64,000 nucleotides of DNA, from contig JAMLHI010000011.1 in NCBI GenBank assembly GCA_023957235.1, positions 1 through 64,000 on the forward strand. Reading direction: 5' to 3'. The stretch is from Chitinophagales bacterium (GTDB lineage: Bacteria; Bacteroidota; Bacteroidia; Chitinophagales; JADIYW01). The translations under genes and the position numbers were made by a program. The notes under the pieces are model-generated. The model worked only from the letters and a program-made list of their open reading frames with translations. It was not told where the DNA came from and made no database searches. Positions within the stretch are counted from its first letter, which is position 1. The number at the start of each line of letters is the position of its first letter. Positions 52,311-63,161 of the stretch are shown here, one piece after another.

Positions 52311-53063
52311 TTAAAATCTAAATAGTGCATACACTTGAAATCCTGTATTTGAAACAAACTTTTTATCGCCCATTATTAATCCATCACTCTCTGTTAAGGT
52401 TCCTTTGTAGTCATTATTACTTAAATCCAAAAATCCTTTTTGAAATCTTGCTCCTACACCAAAACCACCATTAGTTACAAATTCCAAACCAATATTTGCA
52501 CCCAAATCGAATCTGTTCATCGGCAATTCTCCATTAACATCTTTATAATCATCTCCATACCAATTGTTGCTTTCCTTAGATTGCTTTTTACCATCAAATA
52601 CATTTTCTATTTTGGCAGCTCCACCTAGAATATATGAAAAATATGGTCCAGCATATAGATTAAAATTATCTCCCAAATAGAATTTTGCAGATACAGGAAG
52701 ATCTATAGTGAACAGATTTCCTTTCATTGTAAGTTTCCCTTCTTTTCCTAGAATAGAGTATGTACTTTGCCTTTTTACTCCTTTATTTGCTAATAAAGCT
52801 TCAATATCTAGGGCGAAATGATCTCCAAATCTTTTCTCGTAAGTAACTCCCAACATCCCTCCAACTTTCCATGTGTTTTTGTTGTTCTTGAAATTAAAAC
52901 TTTCTACTTCTTTGGGTTCTCCAAAGCTTAAAGTTGAAAATCCAACACCACCTTTTAAGCCAAAGCCTCCTTCATTGTTGCCATCTTTTGCAACTGAGAT
53001 GCTGATCATTCCTAAAGAAAACAATCCTGCTAATACTACTTTTCTTGATTTGAATATATTCAT
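52311..53063 (-). CDS. Outer-membrane beta-barrel protein (porin-like, OMP_b-brl)
   Basis: 250 residues. The signal peptide KVVLAGLFSLGMISISVAK is followed by glycine-rich amphipathic strands (FGLKGGVGFSTLSF, WKVGGMLGVTYEKRFGDHFALD, FNLYAGPYFSYILGG, FGVGARFQKGFLDLS) and a C-terminal strand ending in Phe (FQVYALFRF), as required for outer-membrane assembly. It starts 9 nt after the alpha-2-macroglobulin stop, so the two are expressed together. Confidence 0.88.
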   Translation of the reverse strand: MNIFKSRKVVLAGLFSLGMISISVAKDGNNEGGFGLKGGVGFSTLSFGEPKEVESFNFKNNKNTWKVGGMLGVTYEKRFGDHFALDIEALLANKGVKRQSTYSILGKEGKLTMKGNLFTIDLPVSAKFYLGDNFNLYAGPYFSYILGGAAKIENVFDGKKQSKESNNWYGDDYKDVNGELPMNRFDLGANIGLEFVTNGGFGVGARFQKGFLDLSNNDYKGTLTESDGLIMGDKKFVSNTGFQVYALFRF

Positions 53064-53072
53064 AAAAAAAAT

Positions 53073-56000
53073 TTACTGTTTAATTTCAAATATTGTGCCA
53101 TTAGAATGAAATCTGTATTCAGGTGCATATAAACATTCGCCAATAGTTACTCCACTACTATATTTTCCCGCAACGTTAATATTAACGCTATATTCAAAAA
53201 TATAGTTTCCTTTTTTGATGTTTTCTAAAAACCAATGCGTTGCTGCATCTCCATTTACTTCATAATACCACAGCCCACCTTGATATCTATATCCAGAAAG
53301 TAGATTTTTAGGCTCGAACCCTGATGCTCTAGTATCTTGCAAATGGAAAAACTCTAAGTCTCGATTGATTTTTAATTCCAATTTTATTTTTAGTTGATCG
53401 CCAATAAAAATTGGGGTTTGAGGAGTTATTGGGATGAGTTCTTCTCCTTGTTCATTATGAATCACCTTATAAAGTGTTCTTTTAATTTTTAAATCTTCAT
53501 TGCTCTGACTTTCCGTATTGCTCAAATCTTCCCAATATTGCTGATAAATAGCTCCCCAAGACGGTGATTTTTGTTTTTTTCGAATGTCAATAGTTTGAGG
53601 TTGTTTTTCTCCAGATTCCAAACTCCAAGATTTTTTGAAATAAGCAGTTCCACTAAACAAATCTGTATTTAAAATTTTTTGATTATCTATCTTAATAACA
53701 TCTGTACTCACTGATTTCCAATCGCTGCCAGTTAACAATAATGCGTAACAAGCATTGGCGGTAGCTCTGGGTTGTTCCCATCGGTTGCTTTGTTTTTGTC
53801 TGAGTAACCACAATTTAAGATAGTCAATATCTTTGTCGTTTTTGTTGATTTCTTGAAAGGCCAAAATAATATGAGCTTGAGTCTCAATAGGAGAATTATA
53901 CCAATAGTTCCAATTGTTTGATTTCCAATACATTCCTTCCTTTTCAGAAAAAACTGCTGATTGTTTGAGGCTCTTTAGTATTAAAAGTGCATTGTTTCTA
54001 TCGCCTAATCTATTGAGTGTCATTGCAATTAATGCTTTTGCATGATTGCTTTTTTGAAAGCCATACTTTTGTGATTGTTGATAGAAATATTTTGCGGCCT
54101 CAGTAGTGATTTTTGTATTGAAATAAGAATTTAAATACAAATTTTCTATTTCTATATCGTCTAAATGGTCATTAGATAGATAATTAGAATCTTGTTGTTT
54201 GATTTCAAGAAATTTCTTTTCTACTTCTTTATCCAGATATTTTACTGATAGATTGACCCAATCTTTCAACTGGGTATTGCTAGAGATTTGTATGGCACCT
54301 AATTCATTCAGTCTAAACAAACCCAACAAAATATACTGAGTGATATATCTGTTTTGAGGCATTCCTAGAAACCAAGATATTCCTCCTGATGGATTTTGTA
54401 ATTTTTGAAGTTTGCCAAGGAGAGTGTTGACTATATTGGAATTGTCTGCCTCTGACAGCAACTTGTATAGTTGTTGCATTTGAGCAGTTTCGTCCTGAGC
54501 ATCTCTTAACCATGGAGTCGCTTCTAAAATTATAGATTTAAGCTCTTGATTCTTTTCTAAAGCTGATTTTAATGAGCCTTCTTTGCCCCATGCTTCTAAA
54601 AGTTTTTTGCTTTCAGGAATTTCTCTTAAAATATAGGAAGCTAGTGTGTTAGCATAATATCTGTCAAATAGAGCAAGAGCAGATTCATCATTTTGTTCAT
54701 TGAGATAGGGTAGTGCCATTAATGCATTCCACACTGGCATTGATGTATATTCAAAGCTGAGCATTTTATTATTTGAAGTAGGTGTCTTAGTGAGCACATC
54801 CTTTAAGTCCCATGAATATTTCCCTTTTTTATTGATGAAAATTGGAGTTGATTTTGTGAGTAAAATTTGATTTTCTAGAATTGGAATGATATCTTTTTCT
54901 CCATCAGAAAAGGAAGGAGTTGTGACAGAAACCTCATAAATAATAGCATCATATTGATTAGGAATTTCAATTTTCCACTCTACGCTTATATTACTGTTAA
55001 AAGGAACTAAACGTTGAATAGATGCACTAGATTTTAGAATTTCAGAAGTGATATCTTCTTTTGTATATGCATTGCGAAACAAAATATTTATGGATGCTTG
55101 TTGTTGATTGTCTGTCAGATTGGAAACTTTTGCTTTCAGATAAATAATATCACCTTTTCTTACAAATCTCGGTTTGTTCAATTGAATCATAATATCTTTT
55201 TGCGTCTTTACTTTGTCCTGGAAGATATTATAATGTAAATCTGGAGTATGAGCAAATGCCAAGAATTTCCATGTTGTCAAGGCATCCGGTATAGTAAAAT
55301 CTATTGAATATTCACCTAGTGAGTCAGCATATAAAAATGGATAAAAAAAAGCTGTTTCGCTAAAGTTTGTCCTAAAAATAGCTGGGTCAGCAATTGATTT
55401 CGAAGTATTATTTTCATTCTTAACTTCCTCTTGAGACAGAGGTGTTTCAGCCGAATCATTGTTATTGCCTCCTAATGCCAATGATTTTTCCATCATCATA
55501 GGAGCAGGCATCCCTCCGCCATCAGCGAAATGTCTATAATAATACTTGGCAAAGCCTAAACGCCAATTAAAATAATTAATCTCAGGACTGAATAATGAAA
55601 CATAATTAGGATAGGAATTAAAATATTGTCCTTGATATTCTAAAGTATTACTTAATCTGAATGAAGGATTAGCATAGTATAGATAACTCACCCATCTATT
55701 TTGAGCAAATGGAAGGTAAAAATTAAAGTCATTAGAAGCAAACTGGTCTAGAGAGGCATCATACATTGTTGCTAATAATTCGGCTTTTGCTAGTTGATTT
55801 TTGGCATCTGTTATTTTCAAAGTCCATTTTTCATGTGAACCAGGTAATAGCTTATCTCTGAAGGTTTGCCATCTGATATTCAAATCATCCCATTTTGGAT
55901 ATTGAACTGGTATGTCTAAGCTATTCCTGATGACCCTGTTTTCTACAATTATTTCGTAAAATATGGTTACAATATCTCTATTGCGAATTTGAAACGGTAC

Positions 56001-59000
56001 GTTCCATACAACTGATTTTCCGTTGAGAGTGATTGAAGTATCTGATATAATTTCTCCACCGACTGTTATAAAGGCATTAACATAAGATGGCTGAATGTCA
56101 GAGTGAAATGCTATTGTTACTGAATCCTTAGTCTGATAGTTGCTTTTATCAAGAGAAACTTTGATGAATTCGGGCTGAATGGAAGGAGCTAAGGCTTGTT
56201 TGATTTCAAAGTATCGAACTAAGACAATGGTGTCAGATTTGTTGATAATAGTGGAAGATATTTTATACATGCCTTCTTTGAGATGAGTCGGCAATTGATG
56301 ATAGGTGCTATCTCCCGATACTTCAATTTTGCTTTCCCATTCTTTGGCTTTCACAACCCAGTTTTCAGGAGAATTATCTTTGGCAAAAATATCATAAGGA
56401 AATCTTTTTTGATGTTCTAGTTCTGTCATTGAGTATTGATCAGGCTCAGCCCAGTATCTTGCTTTTTGAGGATATTTAGGAGGAGTTAAAGATTCAATCT
56501 TTAAGTGGAACAGTGATGTAACGGGTACATTTTGAAGATTCTTAGAACTTAAAAATAAAGAGGGAGCTGTGGAGGGAGTCCATATCGCATCAATATTCAT
56601 TTGAGGTTCGATGGCATTTTTTCCTACTCGTAAATCATAAGAGGTACTCCTTGTTTCACCAGTTATATCTGTTACTTCCACATTGATAGAATATTGATAT
56701 GTCGAAAGATTATTTTTATCTTTTTCTGCTTTAAAAGTTATCTCAAATTCACCATTTTTATCTGTTGTGATTTTTTGTGTTGCGATGATAGCAGGTAAGG
56801 CATATTGAGGAAAATATTTACCATGCATTCTCCAAATAGGGTAATAAGCTTGTCTTTTGATGGAGTAAGTTACTTCGGCTTGGGAAATAGATGCACCGCT
56901 ATAAGCTATTGCCTGGCCTTTAATTAGGATATTGTCATCTAGTTGAAATGCCCCCTCTACTGGAAGGATTTTGACTTCAAAAGTGGGTCTTTTATAATCT
57001 TCGACTGAAATATTCGCTGAGCCATAGTCCGTTTCGATAGTAAAGTTGCCATTGAGTCCACCTAAAGGTATTTTAAAAAAACCGCTAAAACTCCCGTACT
57101 CATTGGTGGTAAAATTTTGAGTAGAAACTTCTTGGTAATTGGCATCTCTTAAAGTGACCTTTAATGTTTGTTGAGTAGAAGGTTTTACAGTGTCTCCATC
57201 TGAAGATATTAATATGCCTTTAAAATAAATCTCTTGACCTTGTCTGTATATAGCCCGATCAGTAAATATCCTTGCAGTGGTATTCCAATTTTTACTAAAA
57301 TGATTATTGTAGTAATGAAAATATTGATTATCAAGAGTTAAAGTATCTCGTCCTTTTTTAATTATTATTTTGAAAAATGAATTGCTTATTGACGTTTTTT
57401 CTATATTAAGCTCTGATTTTGAATTAGGAAAACCGCTATAAATAGTTTGATAGGGTTCTTTGTCTCTTTGTAGTTTTAATATTTCTACCGAACAATTTTG
57501 TATAGGAAATCCAGTTTTTCTATCTAAAATTCTGATAACCAAATTTTTGTTGTTTTCATTAACAGTAATAGAAAGATTAGTAACTTGAAAAGGAGTAATC
57601 GTAAATTTACTTTTGTTGAATTGTTTAGAAATATCATTTGTAAATGTTACTAATGCATACTTCCCAGTAGATAATCCTTTGAAAGCAAATTCAATACTAT
57701 GTTGTAAATAATCATTGGATGCAGGAAGGCTTAGTGATCCTGCTTGAATAGAATTTGTCTTTTGAATATTATTCCAAATTTTTTCATGAGAATTATTTTC
57801 TGCGATAGCATAAGAAGGATTCCATTCAATGATTTTATATTGAATGCCATCAATATTTTTATACTGCACCCACACTTTAAAATCTTGATAACTAGGTATG
57901 AATTCTTCAGTCCTTACTTGTAATGATTGATTGAAAATTTCATCTAAAATCGTTTGAACAAGGGCAGCTCCATAAGTGTCATGATAATCTTTAATGTGTT
58001 TCTCAGCTTTGAGAACTATCTCTTTTAATGGGATATTTAATTCCAATCGATTATTGTACTGATGAAAAAGCAATTCAGAATTAAAAAGAGATTGTGAAGA
58101 TTTTGATACAGATTGTTGGAAAGCAATTTTTAAACTATTAGAATATAAATCTAATTTGTTTTCACCAAGGAAATTTTCATTTACAAATCGAAGCCTTTCA
58201 TAATCAATATAACTTAACAGTTCTTTGTCACTATCATTAATATGTTCCTTTGCCCATTGTTGGAATAATTGCAAAGCGTATAATTCATTGGAGAAGGTCT
58301 GGCTTTGAATTGGAAGATTAACAAATTGTGTGATTGGAAAAAAATATTCTTTTTGATTGATTTGAAATGCATGAGCAGCCTCAATCAGTTGTATGTTTTT
58401 TGACTTGTAAAAATTAATAGCTTCTAAATAGAGTAAATCTGAAAGATTTTGAATAGGAATATTAAATTTCATATTCTCATCTTGAAGCATAATAATGGAC
58501 GAATAATTTTTAAGTGAATATTCTTTAAGCAAATTTTTACTATTTAGAATATCCATATACAGAGAGTGGATTTGACTTTGAAACTGCTTGGCATCCCACA
58601 TGGTAAAGTCATCAGATAATTCCTCTGAAAATGTTCTATCCAATATAGAATATTGATTATCAATATAATAAGTGAAATATGAACGAGCCAATAGCATCTT
58701 TAATAATGCCTTTTCATCTATACTTTTAGAATTTGAAATTTTTGATTTTAGGTCTTGAATAATTTTTACCTCACTATTTTCCTCAATTTGTAGCTGGTTT
58801 TTGTAAATATGGATAAGTGCTTTAAACTTTTGTTCAGTCACATTTTCGCTTTGTGCCTTATTGTATATCAATTGTGCCAATTGTAAAGCATCTTTGTTGA
58901 ATCCTTTGCTTTCCAAATCACTATATTTTTTCCACATATCATTATACTGCTCTGCCATTACACCTTGGATACTTAATAAAATAATAGTCAATAATATAGT

Positions 59001-59024
59001 TGCTGTTTTTTGTGTAAGTTTCAT
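53073..59024 (-). CDS. Alpha-2-macroglobulin family protein without thioester
   Basis: 1983 residues. Signal peptide TILLTIILLSIQGVMAE. An N-terminal helical region of some 400 residues precedes the macroglobulin domains. MG2 is marked by RIFTDRAIYRQGQEIYFKGI near residue 587, and the bait/alpha-2-M region by FRTNFSETAFFYPFLYADS near 1222. At the usual thioester position (near residue 1440) the sequence is MALPYLNEQNDESALALFD, with no CxEQ. The thiol-ester-domain helices follow (KLQNPSGGISWFLGMPQN). It is envelope-anchored or periplasmic, and may trap proteases or act structurally rather than by covalent linkage. Confidence 0.92.
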   Translation of the reverse strand: MKLTQKTATILLTIILLSIQGVMAEQYNDMWKKYSDLESKGFNKDALQLAQLIYNKAQSENVTEQKFKALIHIYKNQLQIEENSEVKIIQDLKSKISNSKSIDEKALLKMLLARSYFTYYIDNQYSILDRTFSEELSDDFTMWDAKQFQSQIHSLYMDILNSKNLLKEYSLKNYSSIIMLQDENMKFNIPIQNLSDLLYLEAINFYKSKNIQLIEAAHAFQINQKEYFFPITQFVNLPIQSQTFSNELYALQLFQQWAKEHINDSDKELLSYIDYERLRFVNENFLGENKLDLYSNSLKIAFQQSVSKSSQSLFNSELLFHQYNNRLELNIPLKEIVLKAEKHIKDYHDTYGAALVQTILDEIFNQSLQVRTEEFIPSYQDFKVWVQYKNIDGIQYKIIEWNPSYAIAENNSHEKIWNNIQKTNSIQAGSLSLPASNDYLQHSIEFAFKGLSTGKYALVTFTNDISKQFNKSKFTITPFQVTNLSITVNENNKNLVIRILDRKTGFPIQNCSVEILKLQRDKEPYQTIYSGFPNSKSELNIEKTSISNSFFKIIIKKGRDTLTLDNQYFHYYNNHFSKNWNTTARIFTDRAIYRQGQEIYFKGILISSDGDTVKPSTQQTLKVTLRDANYQEVSTQNFTTNEYGSFSGFFKIPLGGLNGNFTIETDYGSANISVEDYKRPTFEVKILPVEGAFQLDDNILIKGQAIAYSGASISQAEVTYSIKRQAYYPIWRMHGKYFPQYALPAIIATQKITTDKNGEFEITFKAEKDKNNLSTYQYSINVEVTDITGETRSTSYDLRVGKNAIEPQMNIDAIWTPSTAPSLFLSSKNLQNVPVTSLFHLKIESLTPPKYPQKARYWAEPDQYSMTELEHQKRFPYDIFAKDNSPENWVVKAKEWESKIEVSGDSTYHQLPTHLKEGMYKISSTIINKSDTIVLVRYFEIKQALAPSIQPEFIKVSLDKSNYQTKDSVTIAFHSDIQPSYVNAFITVGGEIISDTSITLNGKSVVWNVPFQIRNRDIVTIFYEIIVENRVIRNSLDIPVQYPKWDDLNIRWQTFRDKLLPGSHEKWTLKITDAKNQLAKAELLATMYDASLDQFASNDFNFYLPFAQNRWVSYLYYANPSFRLSNTLEYQGQYFNSYPNYVSLFSPEINYFNWRLGFAKYYYRHFADGGGMPAPMMMEKSLALGGNNNDSAETPLSQEEVKNENNTSKSIADPAIFRTNFSETAFFYPFLYADSLGEYSIDFTIPDALTTWKFLAFAHTPDLHYNIFQDKVKTQKDIMIQLNKPRFVRKGDIIYLKAKVSNLTDNQQQASINILFRNAYTKEDITSEILKSSASIQRLVPFNSNISVEWKIEIPNQYDAIIYEVSVTTPSFSDGEKDIIPILENQILLTKSTPIFINKKGKYSWDLKDVLTKTPTSNNKMLSFEYTSMPVWNALMALPYLNEQNDESALALFDRYYANTLASYILREIPESKKLLEAWGKEGSLKSALEKNQELKSIILEATPWLRDAQDETAQMQQLYKLLSEADNSNIVNTLLGKLQKLQNPSGGISWFLGMPQNRYITQYILLGLFRLNELGAIQISSNTQLKDWVNLSVKYLDKEVEKKFLEIKQQDSNYLSNDHLDDIEIENLYLNSYFNTKITTEAAKYFYQQSQKYGFQKSNHAKALIAMTLNRLGDRNNALLILKSLKQSAVFSEKEGMYWKSNNWNYWYNSPIETQAHIILAFQEINKNDKDIDYLKLWLLRQKQSNRWEQPRATANACYALLLTGSDWKSVSTDVIKIDNQKILNTDLFSGTAYFKKSWSLESGEKQPQTIDIRKKQKSPSWGAIYQQYWEDLSNTESQSNEDLKIKRTLYKVIHNEQGEELIPITPQTPIFIGDQLKIKLELKINRDLEFFHLQDTRASGFEPKNLLSGYRYQGGLWYYEVNGDAATHWFLENIKKGNYIFEYSVNINVAGKYSSGVTIGECLYAPEYRFHSNGTIFEIKQ

Positions 59025-59239
59025 TATAAAAATTGTTGATGTATTAAAAGTAAACTCTGCTAATTGAATGCCAAAAAAAAATGAGTGAAAAATATTTAAC
59101 TTTTTACTCTATCTAATTTAACGTAAAGAAGAATATTGAAATTTTATCAATACAGTCCAAAAAATATTTAGGATAGCATTGGTCAATAATATGTATAACA
59201 CACATTTTTAATAAAAAGTGTTCATTGAAATGCCAACTT

Positions 59240-60211
59240 TTACCAGACTGCAAGATGTTCTTCAGCGACACCCCAAGCTGTGAAATTTTCTTTAACACCA
59301 TTGACTGTTATAGTGCCAGTGTATTCTCCAAAAGGCTGAATGAAAACACTTTTCATAATAGCAGCATTAAGATTTTCTTGTCGAGCTCCTAATGGTTGTA
59401 ACCGCATTTTTAAAATTGAATCATTGGTTTCTATTCTCCAGATATCATTTTTTAGGTCAGGGCCATAGGTGAATTTTGCATCAGAGAGAAGAATTCTTTC
59501 TTTGTCCAACCATAGGATATTTTCCATATTGGAGTTGAATTTATTGACTATATTAAATGCGATGGACTTGCCACTTTCTGTTTTTCCTATTGCACTACTC
59601 CAGTTCCATTCTGTCTGTCTTGGTGGATATCCTTTTGTGAAATCTATTGCACCATAAGCACCTTCAATTTCATATACTTTGCCCCGATAGTCAATTTTGC
59701 ATTGAATAGGAATTGGCAAATCTTTATAAGTAAAGTTAAATGGTCTGTTACCTTCTGAGGGTGCAACAATGCTAACCCCGTTGTCCAATAGATGGGCTGT
59801 GATTTCCAATTTATATTTTCCCTTATAATTCAATGACATCATTTGATGGGTGGTTCTAATCGAATACTTGCCAAGACTCCAGTCGTCAGTCAAAGAAGGG
59901 TCAAAATTATTTTTAAATCCAAGAGGTAAAGTCGTTTTGTCTTCAATAAATAAATTTTCTGAAGGCACATAAAAATAGGTAAATGCAGTAGATACCATTC
60001 CTGCATCTACTATTGCCATTCCAACATAAAAATCTTTACTATATATGCCAAAAAATATCCAAGCTTTGCGTTGAGTCCTCCTTCTTTTGAAACCAGGGAA
60101 TCCCTCATCATCCCAAAATGTTGTCAAAGGTTGAGTAATAAGATTTTTATAACGACCAAACTCAATATGTTTTCCATACTGTAGTAATTGTTTTTCTTGT
60201 TCTTTAAGCAT
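59240..60211 (-). CDS. DUF2804 family protein
   Basis: 323 residues, no clear signal peptide, mostly beta. The DUF2804 pattern is visible in GYPPRQTEWNWSSAIG near residues 206-221, FGIYSKDFYVGMAIVDAGM near 53-71 and WRIETNDSILKMRLQPLGAR. The family is related to lipocalin-like hydroxyneurosporene synthase folds and has no assigned reaction. It precedes the M20 gene by the minus-strand order below, with a 60-nt gap between them. A 215-nt gap on the other side has no gene. Confidence 0.87.
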   Translation of the reverse strand: MLKEQEKQLLQYGKHIEFGRYKNLITQPLTTFWDDEGFPGFKRRRTQRKAWIFFGIYSKDFYVGMAIVDAGMVSTAFTYFYVPSENLFIEDKTTLPLGFKNNFDPSLTDDWSLGKYSIRTTHQMMSLNYKGKYKLEITAHLLDNGVSIVAPSEGNRPFNFTYKDLPIPIQCKIDYRGKVYEIEGAYGAIDFTKGYPPRQTEWNWSSAIGKTESGKSIAFNIVNKFNSNMENILWLDKERILLSDAKFTYGPDLKNDIWRIETNDSILKMRLQPLGARQENLNAAIMKSVFIQPFGEYTGTITVNGVKENFTAWGVAEEHLAVW

Positions 60212-60271
60212 CTGACTAATTATAACAATACAAAATACCGAAAAAATAAGATTAATTTCAGAGTTTTTATT

Positions 60272-61714
60272 CTATTGTTTTTTAATGAAGTCCACATAAA
60301 AGCCAATGGTGTTTTTGTAATCTTTGAGATTCAGATATTCATTTACACCATGGAACCCACTTGGATTTGTCAAGGGACTGAATTTATAAATATTTTTTGT
60401 GACAATATCAAAATGTTTTGAATCTGTGCCTGCTATCATTAAAAATGGAGCAGTAATTGAATTTTCAAAATGAGAAGAAACTGAACTAGCAATATTTTGA
60501 AAAGAAGTTGTATTGTAAGGAGATATTCCAGAGGCTTCTTGACCTTCTGATTTCTTTTTGATATGAACTAATGGATTGTTAATGGCTTTTGAGGTATGAT
60601 CAATCACATCTTGAATAGTAGTCCCCAAATTAATTCTGTAATTGATATTGGCACTGGCTATATTGGGAATAACGTTATCTTTTTCACCACCATTAATGAT
60701 TGTTGGTACCATAGTAGTCCTTATCATTGCATCACTAGGAGCTGACTGACTATAGATATTGTAAATTAAAGGTTTGAATAGCCATAAATTGCTCAATGCC
60801 AATCTGTTAATAAATGATGAGTAAGGTGCAATATGTTGCATGAAACTACTTACAGAAGGAGATATAGAAGGTTGAAAGGGTTGATTGCTTAAGTCTGTAA
60901 TAGCTGCGCTGAGCATGTTGATAGCATTTTCTTTATTAGGCATAGATGAATGCCCTCCATCAATATTTACTGAAAGTTCAAGATTTAAGAACCCTTTTTC
61001 TGCTGTGCCCACTAAGGCAACAGACTTAGATACTCCCGGGACAAGTCCTACAGATACATATCCACCTTCATCTAAAACAAATTCTGCTTGAATATTTCTA
61101 CTTTTTAGTAGTTGAGCAACAGCTAAAGCACCATTTTTGCCACCAATTTCTTCATCGTGACCAAAAACAAAATAGATATCCCTTTGAGGCTTGAAATTTT
61201 GTTGAAGTAGAAAATTTACAGACTCAAGTTGAGCCAATAAATTTGCTTTATTGTCAATACTACCTCGTCCAAATAAAGTGTCATTATGAATAATTCCACC
61301 AAAAGGAGGGAAACGCCACAAATCTTTGGTGTCTTCAGATACTGGGACTACATCTTGATGAGCCATTAATATTCCAGGTCTAAGTTGACTATCTGTTCCT
61401 GTCCATTTCAAAACAACAGTGTATTCATTGACAGTTTCAAACTCCAAATTTTTGAAAATGATAGGATAGCTGTTTTTTAAAAATTGATGAAATTCTAAGA
61501 ATATGCTATAATCAATCAATGAAGTATCTTCAAAAGACACAGTCGGATAAGTAATTGCCTTGGCTATGCGTTCTTTATATCCATTGATTGAAGAAATATC
61601 TGTTAGTGTCGGTGCTTGCTGGTCCGTATTTGGACTTATTTTAAAGAAATTAAAAAATAGTATTCCAATAAGGATTACAAATATCAAAAGTATCAATAAG
61701 GCAATTTTCTTCAT
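60272..61714 (-). CDS. M20 family metallopeptidase (PM20D1/CPS1-like)
   Basis: 480 residues with one N-terminal membrane anchor (IALLILLIFVILIGILFF). The M20 zinc motifs are MAHQDVVPV (His near 117), GRGSIDNKANLLA (Asp and the general base region near 148-160), FGHDEEIGGKNGA (Glu pair near 182-194), VLDEGG, and the C-terminal HGVNEYL His. The catalytic domain faces the periplasm or outside. Length and extra N-terminal segment fit the PM20D1-like branch, which cleaves or forms N-acyl amino acids. Confidence 0.9.
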   Translation of the reverse strand: MKKIALLILLIFVILIGILFFNFFKISPNTDQQAPTLTDISSINGYKERIAKAITYPTVSFEDTSLIDYSIFLEFHQFLKNSYPIIFKNLEFETVNEYTVVLKWTGTDSQLRPGILMAHQDVVPVSEDTKDLWRFPPFGGIIHNDTLFGRGSIDNKANLLAQLESVNFLLQQNFKPQRDIYFVFGHDEEIGGKNGALAVAQLLKSRNIQAEFVLDEGGYVSVGLVPGVSKSVALVGTAEKGFLNLELSVNIDGGHSSMPNKENAINMLSAAITDLSNQPFQPSISPSVSSFMQHIAPYSSFINRLALSNLWLFKPLIYNIYSQSAPSDAMIRTTMVPTIINGGEKDNVIPNIASANINYRINLGTTIQDVIDHTSKAINNPLVHIKKKSEGQEASGISPYNTTSFQNIASSVSSHFENSITAPFLMIAGTDSKHFDIVTKNIYKFSPLTNPSGFHGVNEYLNLKDYKNTIGFYVDFIKKQ

Positions 61715-61829
61715 TTGATTATATTCAGAGTGATGAAATTAAGTGAATTTTATGAAGAATAATGTTGTTTGATATATTTTCAGGCAAATGGATAGAGAGA
61801 TATAAAATTGAAGTTGAAGATTTTTGACC

Positions 61830-61862
61830 AATAAAAAAGGCTACCAATTTTGATAGCCTCTT
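61830..61862 (-). terminator. Terminator after aspartate kinase
   Basis: The minus strand has AGGCTATC-AAAATT-GGTAGCCT (6 to 8-bp stem) followed by TTTTTTATT, 25 nt after the aspartate kinase stop. Confidence 0.75.
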
Positions 61863-61884
61863 CATAATTTTTATAAATTAAATT

Positions 61885-63147
61885 TTATTTCATGTATAGC
61901 ACTTGATAAGTAGAAGGTCTTTTTTGAGAGATAATCACCTGTTTATCAGCAATATGTTTTTGAATAACATCATTATTATAATGTCTGATAGTCAAAATCA
62001 CTAAATCATTTTCTTGATGAATGTTGAAAATATTTTTTACCAATTTTATCACCTTTTCAATTTTTTCAGGACTATTATCTACAACAGCTTGTAAAGATAT
62101 AGCACCAGTCTGCATCATGTTGATTTTCAAATTTGCGAGTGCAAAAGCTTTAAGCAAATCGCCTACAGTATCATCTGCAACAAATGAAAAGTCTATAGAA
62201 TGGAAAGTCAACAAAGTTTGATTGTCTTTAATCACTCTCACAGGAGGATATTGAATAGGGTACTCGGCTCCAAACACTTTTGTTCCTTTACCTTCTGGGT
62301 TTATAAATGATTTGACAAGTAAAGGGATGTTTTTATTCTGAATAGGTTTGATTGTTTTAGGATGAATGACGCTTGCTCCATAATAAGTCATTTCCACAGC
62401 TTCAAGATAAGAAAGTTCGTCTATAAAGACTGCATCTTGAAATCTTCTTGGGTCACCACTCATTACTCCGGGTACATCCTTCCATATAGTTTGATTTTCA
62501 GCATCCAAAATATTAGCAAAAATAGCTGCAGTATAATCTGAACCTTCTCTACCTAATGTAGTAGTGAAACCTTCTACAGTCGAACCAATAAATCCTTGGG
62601 TAACTACAGTATTTTTTTCTAACAAAGGTCTAAGGATTTCATTTGTTTTTTGGGTAGAGTCTTCCCAATTGATGATGGCTTCTCTATAGGTATCGTCAGT
62701 TTTTAATACTTTACAAACATCTAACCAACTGTTTTTTACTCCAGCATAATTAAGATATTGACTTAATATAACGGAAGAAATCATTTCGCCAACAGATACG
62801 ATTTGGTCATAGACATAGCTATTACTGTCGGGTCTGTCTTTGCTAACAAATTTTTCTAAATCATAAAAAATATCATTTAACTGTTGATAGACGGCATGCG
62901 ATTCATCTGAGAATAATCCTTTACAGATATTGTAGTGATTGTCTTTTATGACTTTAATTTTATCTTGAAGTTCATCCGTATTTTTGAGATAGGCATTAAC
63001 GACTTCCTCTAGAGCATTAGTTGTCTTTCCAGTAGCGGAAACAACAATTAAAATTTTTTCATCACCAAATCTTTTAATAATATCGGCTACATTTTTGACT
63101 CCGGCAGCATCTTTTACTGAAGCCCCTCCAAATTTGAAAACTTTCAT
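61885..63147 (-). CDS. lysC: Aspartate kinase
   Basis: 420 residues, a monofunctional enzyme. The kinase domain starts with MKVFKFGGASVKDAAGVKNV and contains LGREGSDYTAAIFA near residues 198-211, WKDVPGVMSGDPRR near 220-234, and MTYYGASVIHPKTIKPI near 251-267. One or two ACT-type repeats follow (SIDFSFVADDTVGDLLKAF; INMMQTGAISLQAVVDN), for feedback control by lysine or threonine. It makes aspartyl phosphate for Lys, Met and Thr synthesis. It starts 14 nt after the acetyltransferase gene. Confidence 0.94.
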   Translation of the reverse strand: MKVFKFGGASVKDAAGVKNVADIIKRFGDEKILIVVSATGKTTNALEEVVNAYLKNTDELQDKIKVIKDNHYNICKGLFSDESHAVYQQLNDIFYDLEKFVSKDRPDSNSYVYDQIVSVGEMISSVILSQYLNYAGVKNSWLDVCKVLKTDDTYREAIINWEDSTQKTNEILRPLLEKNTVVTQGFIGSTVEGFTTTLGREGSDYTAAIFANILDAENQTIWKDVPGVMSGDPRRFQDAVFIDELSYLEAVEMTYYGASVIHPKTIKPIQNKNIPLLVKSFINPEGKGTKVFGAEYPIQYPPVRVIKDNQTLLTFHSIDFSFVADDTVGDLLKAFALANLKINMMQTGAISLQAVVDNSPEKIEKVIKLVKNIFNIHQENDLVILTIRHYNNDVIQKHIADKQVIISQKRPSTYQVLYMK

Positions 63148-63161
63148 TTTTACACTTTATT

